Source: Siphlonurus alternatus
Taxonomy: Eukaryota; Arthropoda; Insecta; Ephemeroptera; Siphlonuridae
Direction of reading: 5' to 3'
NCBI GenBank assembly: GCA_949825025.1
Contig: OX463779.1
Span: 27,680,539-27,744,538, forward strand
Length of the DNA stretch: 64,000 nucleotides
Shown piece by piece: positions 40,057 to 51,101 of this stretch. The number at the start of each line of letters is the position of its first letter. The stretch's first letter is position 1. The notes under the pieces were generated by a model, which saw nothing but the letters and a program-made list of their open reading frames with translations, did no database searches and was not told the DNA's origin. The position numbers and the translations under genes are program-made.

Positions 40057-41940
40057 ATGGGTAGTAAAAATTCTGATTCCATAATTTCAAAGGAATGGGA
40101 GTACATTGACCCCACTCCAGATATCCATGTTTTATTTTTGCAATTTAATGAAAGATTCTTTTACGGAAAACTTGCTGGTGTTGAGGTGAAATGGAGCCCA
40201 AGAATGACTCTGTAAGTACAATTGCCTGTCATCTTGAAGCAACGGTATGATACAACATCATCTTAATTAACCCTCTGGCCACCAGGTGTGCTGGGGTCTG
40301 CAGCTACGAGGGACGCGGGGGCTTGTGTTCAGTACGATTGAGTGCCCCGCTGCTCAAGCTGCGGCCAAGAAAAGATCTCGTTGAAACTTTGCTGGTAAAC
40401 AACAAATTTTGGGGTCAACTATTTATTTGTACATCTTTTTATTTTTCTATTTATTCATATTATAATTATTGCTATACAGTATGTATAGTCCATATAATAT
40501 GCTATACTCTACATGATTATTTGCTTTTGAATTAATTTTCATGCTTCATTTATTCAAAGGTGTTTTTTTTTTTTTTTTTTTTTCTTTGAAAGATGGGGAT
40601 TATCAATTATGAGAGAGTTAACAAATATAAAATTTAAAAAAAAATAGGTACAGTAGATACTATATTTTATTATAACTGTAGGACAACTATAACATGGCCT
40701 TTAAACTTGTATTCATTAGGAATGATATGACGTCACAATCTTTTTTTCCTTTGTCCTCCAATACAGTACCAATGGGAGGGTCGCGTGACGTCAAGTCATT
40801 CCTAAATGAATATGAGTTTAATTAGCCTAGCATCTTTATATCTATGCTCTTAGATTTCATGCAGAGAACTGCTTGTTATTGCCAGTTATAAAAGAATATA
40901 TGGTTTGAAAGGTTTACCTTATTGCAGCATGAGATGATCCATGCCTACTTGTTTGTCACGGAGAGGAACAGAGATCGCGATGGCCATGGGCCTCAGTTCC
41001 AGAGCCACATGCACCGTATCAACGGGGAGTGCGGCTGCAACATTACTGTAAGTTTCGCCGCATCTCAAATGTTGTATCATATATAAAATCAATTAGGACT
41101 TTTTTCATTGTAAATACTCCATCAGAATGGGAAATTATCTTACAACTCAAATTTTAATTTAACTACTGTATTATGATAGGGTACATATTAACAATAAGTT
41201 TGACTTAAGTTTAAAGTTTTTTAACTCAAATTTGGGGACCCTGAAGGGATTATAAGAATAAGGGGCAAAGTATGCAACCCGCGTGCAAACCTAAAAACTG
41301 TGACGTAGAAACTCCGTAGTTAACACACAACAACTGCCTGATATCATAGTTTGAGCGTCAAGGAGTGATTGACTATAAATTTTAGTAACTTGATTTACTT
41401 GATCGAAATCAGCGGGCTTTTCTACCCTAATATCAATAGGTTTGTCCCTAATATAAGTTAACTTCAGAAGTGATAATCGAAAATATAAATTTATTGCAGG
41501 AAAAAATCACCTGCTAGGCAGTTTCTACGTCACGTTTTGGCGCTAAATTCAAAAGAAGAAAGATTTTTAAAAAATTCCCATGTCTCCAATTTTGAAAATT
41601 GAAACTTTTTTGTTTTGGGACATTTAGTTTCAAGGCATAGAGCATCTGAAAAAAAAAAATAAAATAAATGTAGGATAATTCCCCATTATGTTCATACAGG
41701 TGGAAGAAAAAAAGGTGTAAGTACAATCTCTTTATAAAGTTAACTCATTGTTTGGTGCTATGAAGCATGTTTAAAATTAATTTAATGAGTATACCTGGAC
41801 TTTCTCATTTTTCTGACATTTGTTCTCATCATATTTTATCATAATTTTAAAGAACAAAAATAATTTGACTTTTAGTTTCTATGAACTGTGAATTTGAGGG
41901 CTTGTGATATATTTCTTAATTTATTTGTTTGTTTATTTGT

Positions 41941-42007
<67 letters not shown>

Positions 42008-43830
42008 TTATTTTATTAGACATTAGAGTATTTAATTTTTGTATGCCTATTTTTTAATGTTTGTATACAACAGTACTTTATAATTAAACCTTACTTCCTC
42101 GAGTCATGTCTGCATGACATTTGTTAATTGAAATCATGATCCATTGACACTTGACATTAGCATTTAGTACTTCCAAATGTTCAAATTTAATGCTGATATG
42201 ACAGATTGTTATTTTGCAGATTTACCACAGCTTCCACGAGGAGGTGAAACTGTACCAACAGCATGTGTGGCGCTGCGACGGACCATGCTGCTTTCGTAGA
42301 CCGTTCTACGGACTGGTGCGTCGCTCAATGAATCGAGCACCAGGCAGCAACGACACCTGGTGGGCGGAGCACCAGGCAACCTGTGGCGGCAAGTTCACCA
42401 AGATCCAAGAGCCAGAGGGCTACTCACAGAAGAAGTCCAAGGCCATGGCCACTAAAGGTACAGTGTACAGCTGAATTTTTGGATGGTGAAGTCTCAAATT
42501 ATCAGTAAGTCCATAGAAATTAATAACCAGAGGCTTGTGGAGGTTTCCTCCAGCACCAAGTTTTGTCATTGTTGTTGTTTCATTTTTTCATTCTGTCTAC
42601 ATTATGAAAAATGTGTGTTAAATGCAGTAAAACTGAATATTTATAATTCTTTGAATTGTTGTTACAGAAAACAAAGACGGGGATATAAGGAAGTTTGTTT
42701 TTCCTGGCAAGGGAAAGGCCATTGGTGGCTTGAGAGGTGCTGAGAAGACTCCTGGCAACATTGCGGCAGGACTTCCAGGAGCAAAGGCCTTCCCAGTTGC
42801 AGCTCCCACCAATACCGGAGCTGCCAACATTCGAGGGTTTGATGGCTTGAGCAGTGGACTGCCCACCAATAAGGTGAATGTGGCTGGCAACGTGAGAGGT
42901 TTTGGCGGGACCGGGCCAGGGAGATCGGCCGCTCCCGCTGGAAGGGGAAATGTTGTTGGGAGAGGGGGAGGCAGCATGAGAGGAGCTGTGTCCAACCGAG
43001 GAGGAAAAACACTGGTTGTGACCGGCTCAAAGGGAAAACAGAAAGAAGAAACCAGCACTTCAGAAACTCAGACAGCATTTGTTCCATTTCAAGGCACAGG
43101 CTTTGTTCTCGGCAAAGGTTCTGCTGCAGCAACAAAAACTAAGAATTCCAGCAATAAAGTTGTGGCTCCAACCAGTAGTCAAGGGTCTGGCAACATAAGA
43201 TCTTTTACTGAACCATCAACTTCACAGACTACTTCTGTAAATAGTATTGATAATAATTCAAAGGTCAATCCTTCAAAAAAGTTAAAAAGTAATGATGACT
43301 TCTGTAAAAATAAAAGTGATTCTCCCCTATTAACAAAATGGTTCAGTCCTACAAAAAAAGAAAATGGCACTGCCTCAACGTCTCAAGAGAAAGTGGATGA
43401 TGTGATTCTGGTGGATGATCCGCTGGTCAAGTGTCCAGTGTGTGGTTGTTCCTTGCCAGGCCAGTCTGTCAATAGCCACCTCGACGATTGTCTGTCTCGT
43501 CTCTCGGTAGAAGATGCTGGTGTAACGACCATCATTCTAGACGGCGATGATGATGAAGAGGAAGAGAACCTGGCTAAGTGTCCGCTGTGTGACGCCTACT
43601 ACCCAGCAGCAACAATCGAGGCCCACGTCAACGCTTGTGTGCAGACCCTACATGATGCCTTCGAGGCTGATGAGGCTGCAGATCAGATGGGCACTAAAGC
43701 AGATGAGGAAGAGGCTGTCAAGTGTCCGGTGTGTCATGCCAATGTTGGAGCAGAGCAAATCAACGCCCATCTAGATTCCTGCCTCTCAGAGAGTGTGATC
43801 AGAGACGAACAAGTTCAAAATGGAAACTAG
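40057..43830 (+). CDS. SPRTN: SPRTN/Spartan DNA-protein crosslink metalloprotease with three UBZ4 fingers
   Basis: Five exons: 40057-40211, 40286-40394, 40928-41047, 42220-42457, 42668-43830; 1785 nt, 594 residues. The SprT domain (about 15-190) has the zinc protease motif HEMIH at residues 89-93 with third ligand H108, plus the family blocks VCSYEGRGGLCSVRLS, RPRKDLVETLL and WWAEHQATCGG. The family cleaves proteins crosslinked to DNA during replication. The last exon has a Gly-rich linker, then an SHP box FQGTGFVLG (348-356) that binds p97/VCP, a PIP-box-like SPLLTKWF (426-433) for PCNA, and three complete UBZ4 zinc fingers. Each finger is C-x2-C-x11-H-x3-C, at 463-482, 512-531 and 560-579. 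Human SPRTN has one UBZ4, so triplication is the oddity. It converges with OTUB1. Confidence 0.95.
40701..40821. mobile_element. TTAA-ended mini foldback (family K)
   Basis: About 120 bp in SPRTN intron 2. Left TTAAACTTGTATTCATTAGG, right CCTAAATGAATATGAGTTTAA. The arms include ATGACGTCAC and GTGACGTCAAG. Confidence 0.75.
41048..42219. other. SPRTN intron 3
   Basis: Contains a weak inverted repeat, AACTGTGACGTAGAAACT (41296) with AGTTTCTACGTCACGTTTT (about 41519), and a long (TTTA)n tract at 41920-42008. No exon is present between them. Confidence 0.5.
41920..42008. repeat. (TTTA)n microsatellite
   Basis: About 20 TTTA units with a few TTTG variants at the start. Confidence 0.95.
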
Positions 43831-44240
43831 TGAAAACTCAAGTGTGAATTTACTGAATTATATACTATATTCTTGTTCCAGTATTATGGTCTTAAACTTT
43901 TGAATCTGATTAACCATGCACTTTTTCATCTGAACTTTTATTTTCATCTGCTATCAAAATTCAGTCTTAGCTTAATTCTTCTTCTTTTTTACTAATGGAC
44001 CACAGAAAATTATCTCATTACAACTGAACATTAGAAAAGATTTTGATTTAATATAATTTTATTATGTACTAAATTGTGAATTAAAGACGATCCTATAGCA
44101 GAAAAAAAGGTAATAGAAATAATAGTAGAGAGGAAGGGGGGGGGGGGGGTACTGGGGTCGGATGTCGTTGAACATTTTTTATGGTGTTTGAATTGATTGA
44201 AAAACTTTCTTTTATATCTATAATCTTGAAAAAAAATATT

Positions 44241-44246
44241 AATAAA
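44241..44246 (+). promoter_or_regulatory. Candidate poly(A) signal of SPRTN
   Basis: AATAAA about 410 nt after the stop codon, preceded by AT-rich sequence; another AATAAA-like word lies near 44381. A G-run (about 44139-44150) sits in the presumed 3' UTR. Confidence 0.35.
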
Positions 44247-44665
44247 GCATAACAGCCTTAACTTTTTTACTAATGATTGTGATTGTACTGATATTGCATT
44301 TCTTAATTTATTGACTGGCAAATATGTACTGATATGGTAAAATTAATAATTGCCGGGTCTATATTAAACCTGTGATTTCTAATAAAATTAAAGGATTTTA
44401 CTTCATTCCTTAATTAATATAAAAGCAAAAACCAATGTGTTTACTTTATAGTTTATAGTGTTGAAAATTACATTTGGGACAAAATTACTGTGTAGCGTCA
44501 AGGGTAAAACCTTGGTTGTTCTGTAAGCAACCCACCCTGTGAATCAGTCCCCATAACATGTACCGAGTTCACCATGTACAGTGTGTAATAAAATGCTACC
44601 TTTTCAAAGGTTTTCTTATTGTGGAGGTAGTAACATTTTACATACACTGCTATACATGAAACTAA

Positions 44666-45053
44666 TTAAGGTAGAGATAACGCCGGTCAGCTGCTTGACG
44701 TAGGTCCCTTTGATTAACATGTAAACCTTAGTAAATTCACAAAAATTGAAATTTTTTCAGAGGCAGAAAAGCCATAGAAAAAATTTCAAAACAATTTAAC
44801 GAGCCAATTTTTTTTAATTATTTTTTTTAATTTTCAGCATAGGGCTTTCCGATGGGCTTTCCCATGGAGAGACAAACTAAAAAATTAATTTAAAAAAATC
44901 GGCTCGTTAAATTTTTTTGAAACTTTTTCTATGGCTTTTAGGCACTAATATTTGCCTCTAAAAAATTGCAGAATTTTTGTGAATTTGCTAAGGTTTACAT
45001 GTTAATCAAAGGGACCTACGTCGAACAGCTGACCGGCGTTATCTCTACATTAA
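44666..45053. mobile_element. TTAA-ended foldback, family B, copy 3
   Basis: Left TTAAGGTAGAGATAACGCCG, right CGGCGTTATCTCTACATTAA; arms hold TTTGATTAACATGTAAACC and its complement. TTAA at both ends. Confidence 0.9.
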
Positions 45054-45202
45054 TGCCTCACTAACCAATTTCTTGCAGAGGTTGGGTTTGACAATGCCTC
45101 CCATATACATATTTATATAGGCACGGCAAATCCTTTTTCCTCCATGGATATAGCTACTGTATTTATAAATTTTGTAAGATTACAATGGTAGTAAACTACA
45201 AT

Positions 45203-45512
45203 GGCTATATACTGGAGGACGGCCTAGAACAGCTTATTAAAGAACCTCGATACTCGACATTTCTCGCCAACCTTCGGGGAAGTCCGCTAAATGAGCCACG
45301 TACACGTGCTCGGGCGGTTTCCTTGAAGACGTCAAAGATTTGACAGCTTGACAGATGGCTAATAAAGCGGCTTCTTTGACCGCGGTATCTTTGTAGCTGA
45401 CTCTAGACCAATCAAATGCGCTAGAAAAGTCAACATCGATACGTCACTGGGTTAAGGAAATGTCAGCCGGTTGGCGGCAAAAAAGTTAGGCCGTCCTGTT
45501 AGTAAATAGTTC
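45203..45512. mobile_element. Small TIR element P
   Basis: About 22-bp terminal repeats: CTATATACTGGAGGACGGCC on the left and the complement of CTATTTACTAACAGGACGGC on the right. The interior is non-repeated, relatively GC-rich and non-coding. Confidence 0.55.
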
Positions 45513-46038
45513 TTGAGTAAACTATTCAGTACATTTATAGAACACATCTGGTTACCTGATGCACAAATTAAATTAAAATATCATAATCTATTTCAAACTG
45601 TCATGTGCCTTTTTTTTTTTAGCAACTTCTGTGTATCAGTTGTGTTAAAAAATATTAATTTTTGTCCTGTGGACAACAAGCTATCTACGTAAGTATAATT
45701 ATAGTTGTTAAGAAAATATAATTTTATCTTAAAAGTTTAAAGCAATGAAAATAGCTTCATGGTGCTTATTTATTAGGGAAATTTAGTTCCTAATCATATA
45801 ATGTACACAGTAAAACCTTGATTTTTACAAAGTTTAATCAAGAGACTACTTAAAAAATTGAAAGTTCGTTAACTTATGCAGTAAATTTTATATCAACCAA
45901 GTTATTTTAATAAAACAATTATTTGTATGTTTATGAAGTAGTTGATTTGAAAATAGAAGAATAAAGAAAACATAAATCTACATAGGATGTCTTGAGAGCA
46001 AAAACAATTTAACAGCCATACAAAAAATGAGTGTTCTA

Positions 46039-46674
46039 CAGGGACCGGATGCACGCGTTTTTTTCGTGCATCCGAGATGCGCATCCGGATGCAAATTAAT
46101 TTTTCGTGCATCCATGGATGCGCATCCGGATGCAAATTTATTTTTCATGCATCTGCGATGCGCATCCGGATGCAAATTTATTTTCCATGCATCTGGGATG
46201 CGCATCCGGATGCATTAATTTTTTCCCGTGCATCTGGGATGCACGGATGCGGATGCAAGCCCATTTTTGCGCATCCGTGTGCATCTGCATCCGCATCCGA
46301 TCTTTGGTTTTTATAATACACTTTGTTTCTTGCAATTTTAAACGACAAGTGGCAAATAAATGTTAAAAAAATGCCTCGTGTTAAAGATTTATTTAGAGGC
46401 CATTAGCAAAAAAACTGATAAAGAAAGAGAAAAAAAAGTGTTAAATGGATGCAAATTTATTTTTCGTGCATCCGTGGATGCGCATCCGGATGCAAATTTA
46501 TTTTTCATGCATCTGGGATGCGCATCCGGATGCATTCATTTTTTCCCGTGCATCTGGGATGCGCATCCGGGTGCATTCATTTTTTCCTGTGCATCTGGGA
46601 TGCACGGATGCGGATGCAAGCCCATTTTTGCGCATCCGTGTGCATCTTGCATCTGCATCCGCATCCGATCCCTG
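46039..46674. mobile_element. Element built of GGATGC-rich tandem repeats with CAGGGA termini
   Basis: Two blocks (46039-46302 and 46440-46674) of roughly 55-bp units whose core is GCGCATCCGGATGC, separated by 140 bp of unrelated AT-rich DNA. The outer ends read CAGGGACCGGATGC and GCATCCGATCCCTG, a terminal inverted repeat like those of hAT elements. No clear 8-bp duplication. Block 1 ends CCGATCTTTG, a near copy of the outer terminus, so these may be two copies in tandem. The many frames on both strands here come from the repeat. Confidence 0.75.
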
Positions 46675-47390
46675 CTCTATGATCATCTGATCAAAAAAAA
46701 AAAAAAAAAAATCAATTTCATTTCAATCTATACTCATTAATCTCACATGTACTGTATTGCATGACACAAGTAAATATCAGTCTCAAATCTTTGAAACCTT
46801 GCACCAAATTTCTCTAAATTCAGGAATTGTTTTCTTTGAGGAACTGAGAACCATTAAGCGCTGCCATTTTGAAAAAAAAATAATAATATTAATAGTTTTT
46901 GCAAACAAGAAATAATTTTCATTGTATTTATTTGTATTTCTTCATAGAGGTAATAACTTGTAAACCATAAAATTGAAGTTTGAGGTTTTACTGTAGCATA
47001 TATTTTTTTATTACACTGTCTATTTATTCTACAGATAATATTTTAATAAATAAAACAAAAAAAATTGCAATCAATATCTTCTCTTTTTTTTATTTTAATT
47101 ATAATCACTTTTTATTTCTACAGTGAAAGTTGAACAGTAGAAATATAAACTCCAGCTGAATAGGGTGAGGTTTCTAATAAGTTAAATTAAGTAACTATAC
47201 TGATATATATATATATTTTTCATATTTACTGAAATATTTTTATGCAATTACTGTAATAAATAATAATGAGTAGTTAAATGTTTCTTGTAATGGAATGCTG
47301 ATTGTTTAAAAAGTGTCTAGAAGATTTGCTGGGACAGTTGCTGGACTAGCTGGCAGGGGTGGAGGGAGGAGGGCAGGTCAGAGAGGTGGG
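46675..47390. other. Spacer/3' UTR of OTUB1
   Basis: AT-rich. The plus strand has TTTATT near 47086, an AATAAA on the minus strand at a plausible distance from the OTUB1 stop. Nothing else recognised. Confidence 0.4.
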
Positions 47391-49823
47391 TCAGGGGTAC
47401 AGGATGTCATAATGTCCGGGTCGGTACAGGAGATGCACGCGAGGTTCGCAGCCCTCGGGAAAGTCATGGGCCATCACCTCGGCGGACTCGCCACGGTCCA
47501 TGTAGCGCACTCGCACCCCAACGTTGAGAGCCGAGCTGAGGGCAATGATGTGGATGTGGTCGCTCTCCTTGTACATCGGCTCCACCTCCTGCAACCATAG
47601 CTGTGTAACTACCTTGGTGGCCATAGAACTATGAGAACAACCTAGTAGTCCAGCTATGAAGAGCTGAACCTCATTAATGATAAAATAATATGAAGCACCA
47701 AGCAAAAAGTTAATTACGTATTCTATTTTACATTTCAGATAAAAAGTATGATACTTCTTCCTACCTTACTGTTTATTTTTGTAATAAGTGATTCTGTAAG
47801 GGGGAGAGGAGTCCTGTTTTACTACTCATCAGTTAATGTTAAAAAAAAATCTTGAGGGGCTCATATAAAATTAAGTATAATGATGATGTTTTCTTCCGAT
47901 CTTGTTTTCAAATTAATATAGTTTCCATAATTACCAAGAAAATATCATCACTTTTGAGCTGGTGGCTTATTCCTAACTACAGTAAATTATTCTTAATTGC
48001 AATTAGGTGTTTTAATTTATTTTATGTGTGTTCATAAGGCATATATACTATACTGTAGAATCTGTAGATGAAAACAAAACAATAAATAAATTATTTATTA
48101 GGAATGGGCAGAGGGATTGTTGAAGTTTGTATAACTTGCAACATACTAATCTTTCCAAGCATAAAACATAATTTAATAATACATATATATTAATATTTGT
48201 AATATTTTCTTGTTTTCATGAAATGTTGGTGACTTTTAAAGTTTAAAGCCTAATAAACATATAACATCTGCATGTGTTTTCAATGAGCTGCTTTTGATTT
48301 GCCTTGAATATTATGGTAAATGAAGCAGCTGATGAAGAATAGACAATACTGAGGGTTGTCAACCAAGCAGCTAATAGAGCTCAAGGTCGGCACAGGAGTC
48401 CCACCTGGTGGCAGAAGTCCATGATGGTGCGTGCCCCCTCGATGAAGTGCTCGTAGAAGGCGGCCTCACGCTGCAGCTGGCCGGAGGTGATGAGCCGCAG
48501 GTAGACCACCACGTAGTCCGAGTAGCCCTGCTCGTTGAAGAGGCGGTGCAGCTCCTTGGAGCGATCAGAGCCTCCCGAGGGTGAGTCAGGGGCGGGCTTT
48601 CCAGCATGTCCCAGAACGTCCATGAACTGGAGAACGGACAGCATGATACACATTGACAAAGAGCTGTCGGAGCATTTGACGCACGGCTGTGTGTGTACTT
48701 ACTGTGTCATGGAAATCCTCAACGGTGAATTGCTGGAAGCCCAGAGCTACCAGGTTGTCCTTGCTCCTAGTTGCAACATCATAGAACCTGAGGATATGAG
48801 GACAGAATGAGAAAACTTGAGCAGAAGAGAAATTCTTTTAAAGATAAAATTGTAACATAATAAAAAAATAAAAATAAATAAATAAATAAATAAACTACAG
48901 TACAGTAGTAAATATGGAATTGTAATTGTAAGTGTTGGTCATTTTTAAAGGACTTCATTATACTTAACTTAATCTTCAATTGTATTCAATTTCAATAAGG
49001 ATCAACTTCTAGGCCATTAAAGCCTTTTACCTTTTACTCTCCAGCAATCACAATACCAAGTGAGGCAGCCTTCTGATGCGTTTTTATTCTCTCACCTCTT
49101 GTACTCCTCGGGGTCGTTGAGCAGCTGCTCCAGGTAGGCATAGCTGAAGGCCCGGAAGAAGCAGTTACCGTCGGGCCGAGTTCGCCTCATACAGCGGTAG
49201 CGTCGCATCAGGTCCTGCACCTTGAGTTTGTACACCTCATCTCCCGTGTACTCACTCTCAAGAGACGACAGCTCCTGGCGCTCCCCTACCAGAGGGATGG
49301 AGTCCGAGATCTGCAGTCACAACATAATAAAATTGAAGTCAAACACAATTTTCTTTATTTATTTTATTATAAGAGTGACTTCTGGGTTGTCAGACCCTAA
49401 CGTTAAGGGACCCTTAGCAATTTTGCTAGACAAATTTTCATTTTAAGAAACAGGCAGATCGAGCAAAGATACAGCCATCAGTAAATGTGATTGAAAACCA
49501 CAAGGTAGGTAAAGCAAACTTTTTTTATAGCATGGTACTGTATACATACATTTACATGCACACGACTGTCATATGGAAAAGTCATAAGCATACCCTACCT
49601 CTTTTTCAATTTGCCTTTGTTGTTGCATGATGAGTTCATCTTGATGGAGATCTAGAAAAAGATGAATAAAATATGATGTGTGAATTGTTTAGAAGTTGAT
49701 TATGCATGCTGTATACTGTATTACATGCATACTCGAAGATATAATATGTATTTCCATGGCAACAGAAAACTTACTTGAGTTAACGTTCGTTCCTTCAGAA
49801 GTTTTGATCTTTTCCGACGTCAT
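47391..49823 (-). CDS. OTUB1: Otubain-1 ubiquitin thioesterase
   Basis: Six exons, right to left: 49775-49823, 49599-49651, 49096-49310, 48703-48787, 48405-48626, 47391-47588; 822 nt, 273 residues against 271 in human. The OTU domain carries the catalytic triad: D81 and C84 in RRTRPDGNCFFRAF and H267 in YRPGHYDILYP. Further family blocks are SKDNLVALGFQQFTVEDFHD, QGYSDYVVVYLRLITSGQLQ and EVEPMYKESDHIHIIAL. OTUB1 cleaves Lys48-linked ubiquitin chains and also inhibits E2 enzymes such as UBC13 without catalysis, through its N-terminal arm. The N-terminus here (MTSEKIKTSEGTNVNS) is diverged but of normal length. Start at 49823, with no upstream in-frame extension. Confidence 0.95.
47589..48404. 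other. OTUB1 last intron
   Basis: AT-rich, no exon or repeat recognised. Confidence 0.5.
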
Positions 49824-50234
49824 ATTCCCCTATAAAGAGAGCTGAAAAAGGTGTAAAACTTGATATACGCATTGCTATTAAAATTAGAACTATTAGAATA
49901 TATCATTTTAACATTATTGATCTTTTAAGTCTGCAACAGGCTTGTTTCGCATTGAATAGGGGAGTGACCTGATTCCAATAATAAAAAAAATGCATGCCCA
50001 GTATAGCATTTTTTGACGCAATTCATGCTTCTTACCTATCAATATATATTCCGATTTAATATTTTTAGGCCTTGCCAAAACGAAATTACTGATTACTTGC
50101 TAAATTTCAAGGAAATTTCACAATCATAGCTTCTTTTTCGTCAAGTTTCCAAACTTCATGCCATGCAGCTGTTGATTTGCGAATTTCGACAGTCATTTTA
50201 CATATTTTTACGCGCATTGTTTTTAACACTTTTT

Positions 50235-50290
50235 GAAATGAAATGAAATGAAATGAAATGAAATGAAATGAAATGAAATGAAATGAAATA
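50235..50290. repeat. (GAAAT)n microsatellite
   Basis: Eleven GAAAT units followed by AATCTTTATTTT; similar to the tail ends of the retrotransposon copies, so possibly a retroposon 3' tail on the plus strand. Confidence 0.85.
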
Positions 50291-50699
50291 ATCTTTATTT
50301 TAGCTTTCGCTATTTAAATTCATAATAGTTGGTTACATATTAATTCCTTTGAGCTTTGAGCTGATATATATATATGCACCAAAATAAAATCTAAGATTTT
50401 ATTTTAATTATTAAAAAGATTTGATATCACTGGTAATTAATTCCAATTTATTTAATATTAATCCAGTATATATTCATAATTATAAGTAATAAAAATGTAC
50501 AATATATAATATATTTATATTATATATTTTATCATTTTATTTATACTGTGTATCATACACACAGCATACAAATATATTCTAAAATACGTTATTTAGGTAT
50601 TATTATAGATAATTTTAAAATAAATATGGGTCTCATCTATCATCTATATATATATAGCTTGGTAGGCTTAGGCTCCTCTCTGCACTCCAGTTAAATATA

Positions 50700-50734
<35 letters not shown>

Positions 50735-51020
50735 ATATACGTATATATACGGGTCTTCCACCATACGTCACAAAACAATATGACGTCATAATTGTGTAGG
50801 CAAAACATTAATTGTCAGCGGCATAGCAGATACGTGTTAAAGTTGCTCTCGAAATTAATTTCTCCTGACAATTCGTATTATTTCTCGTAGAATTTTCTTT
50901 CATGCTAGTGAAATTAACACGCACAGCATAGGATTTTAGAGTTTTCTGCCTATATCCCAAAGCTCTTCGGGCGGCTTCGGGCATCCCCGTGCTACCCAAA
51001 ATGTAAACATGAAATTCCCG

Positions 51021-51024
<4 letters not shown>

Positions 51025-51089
<65 letters not shown>
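51025..51089. repeat. (TA)n microsatellite
   Basis: More than 30 uninterrupted TA units. Confidence 0.95.

Positions 51090-51101
<12 letters not shown>

Noticed and set aside
42618..43135. Minus-strand frames of 146 and 157 codons across the last SPRTN exon
   Set aside because: Antisense shadows of the Gly/Ala/Pro-rich SPRTN linker.
46027..46740. Overlapping His/Ala/Asp-rich frames on both strands
   Set aside because: All derive from the GGATGC tandem repeat; the same unit is open in several frames.
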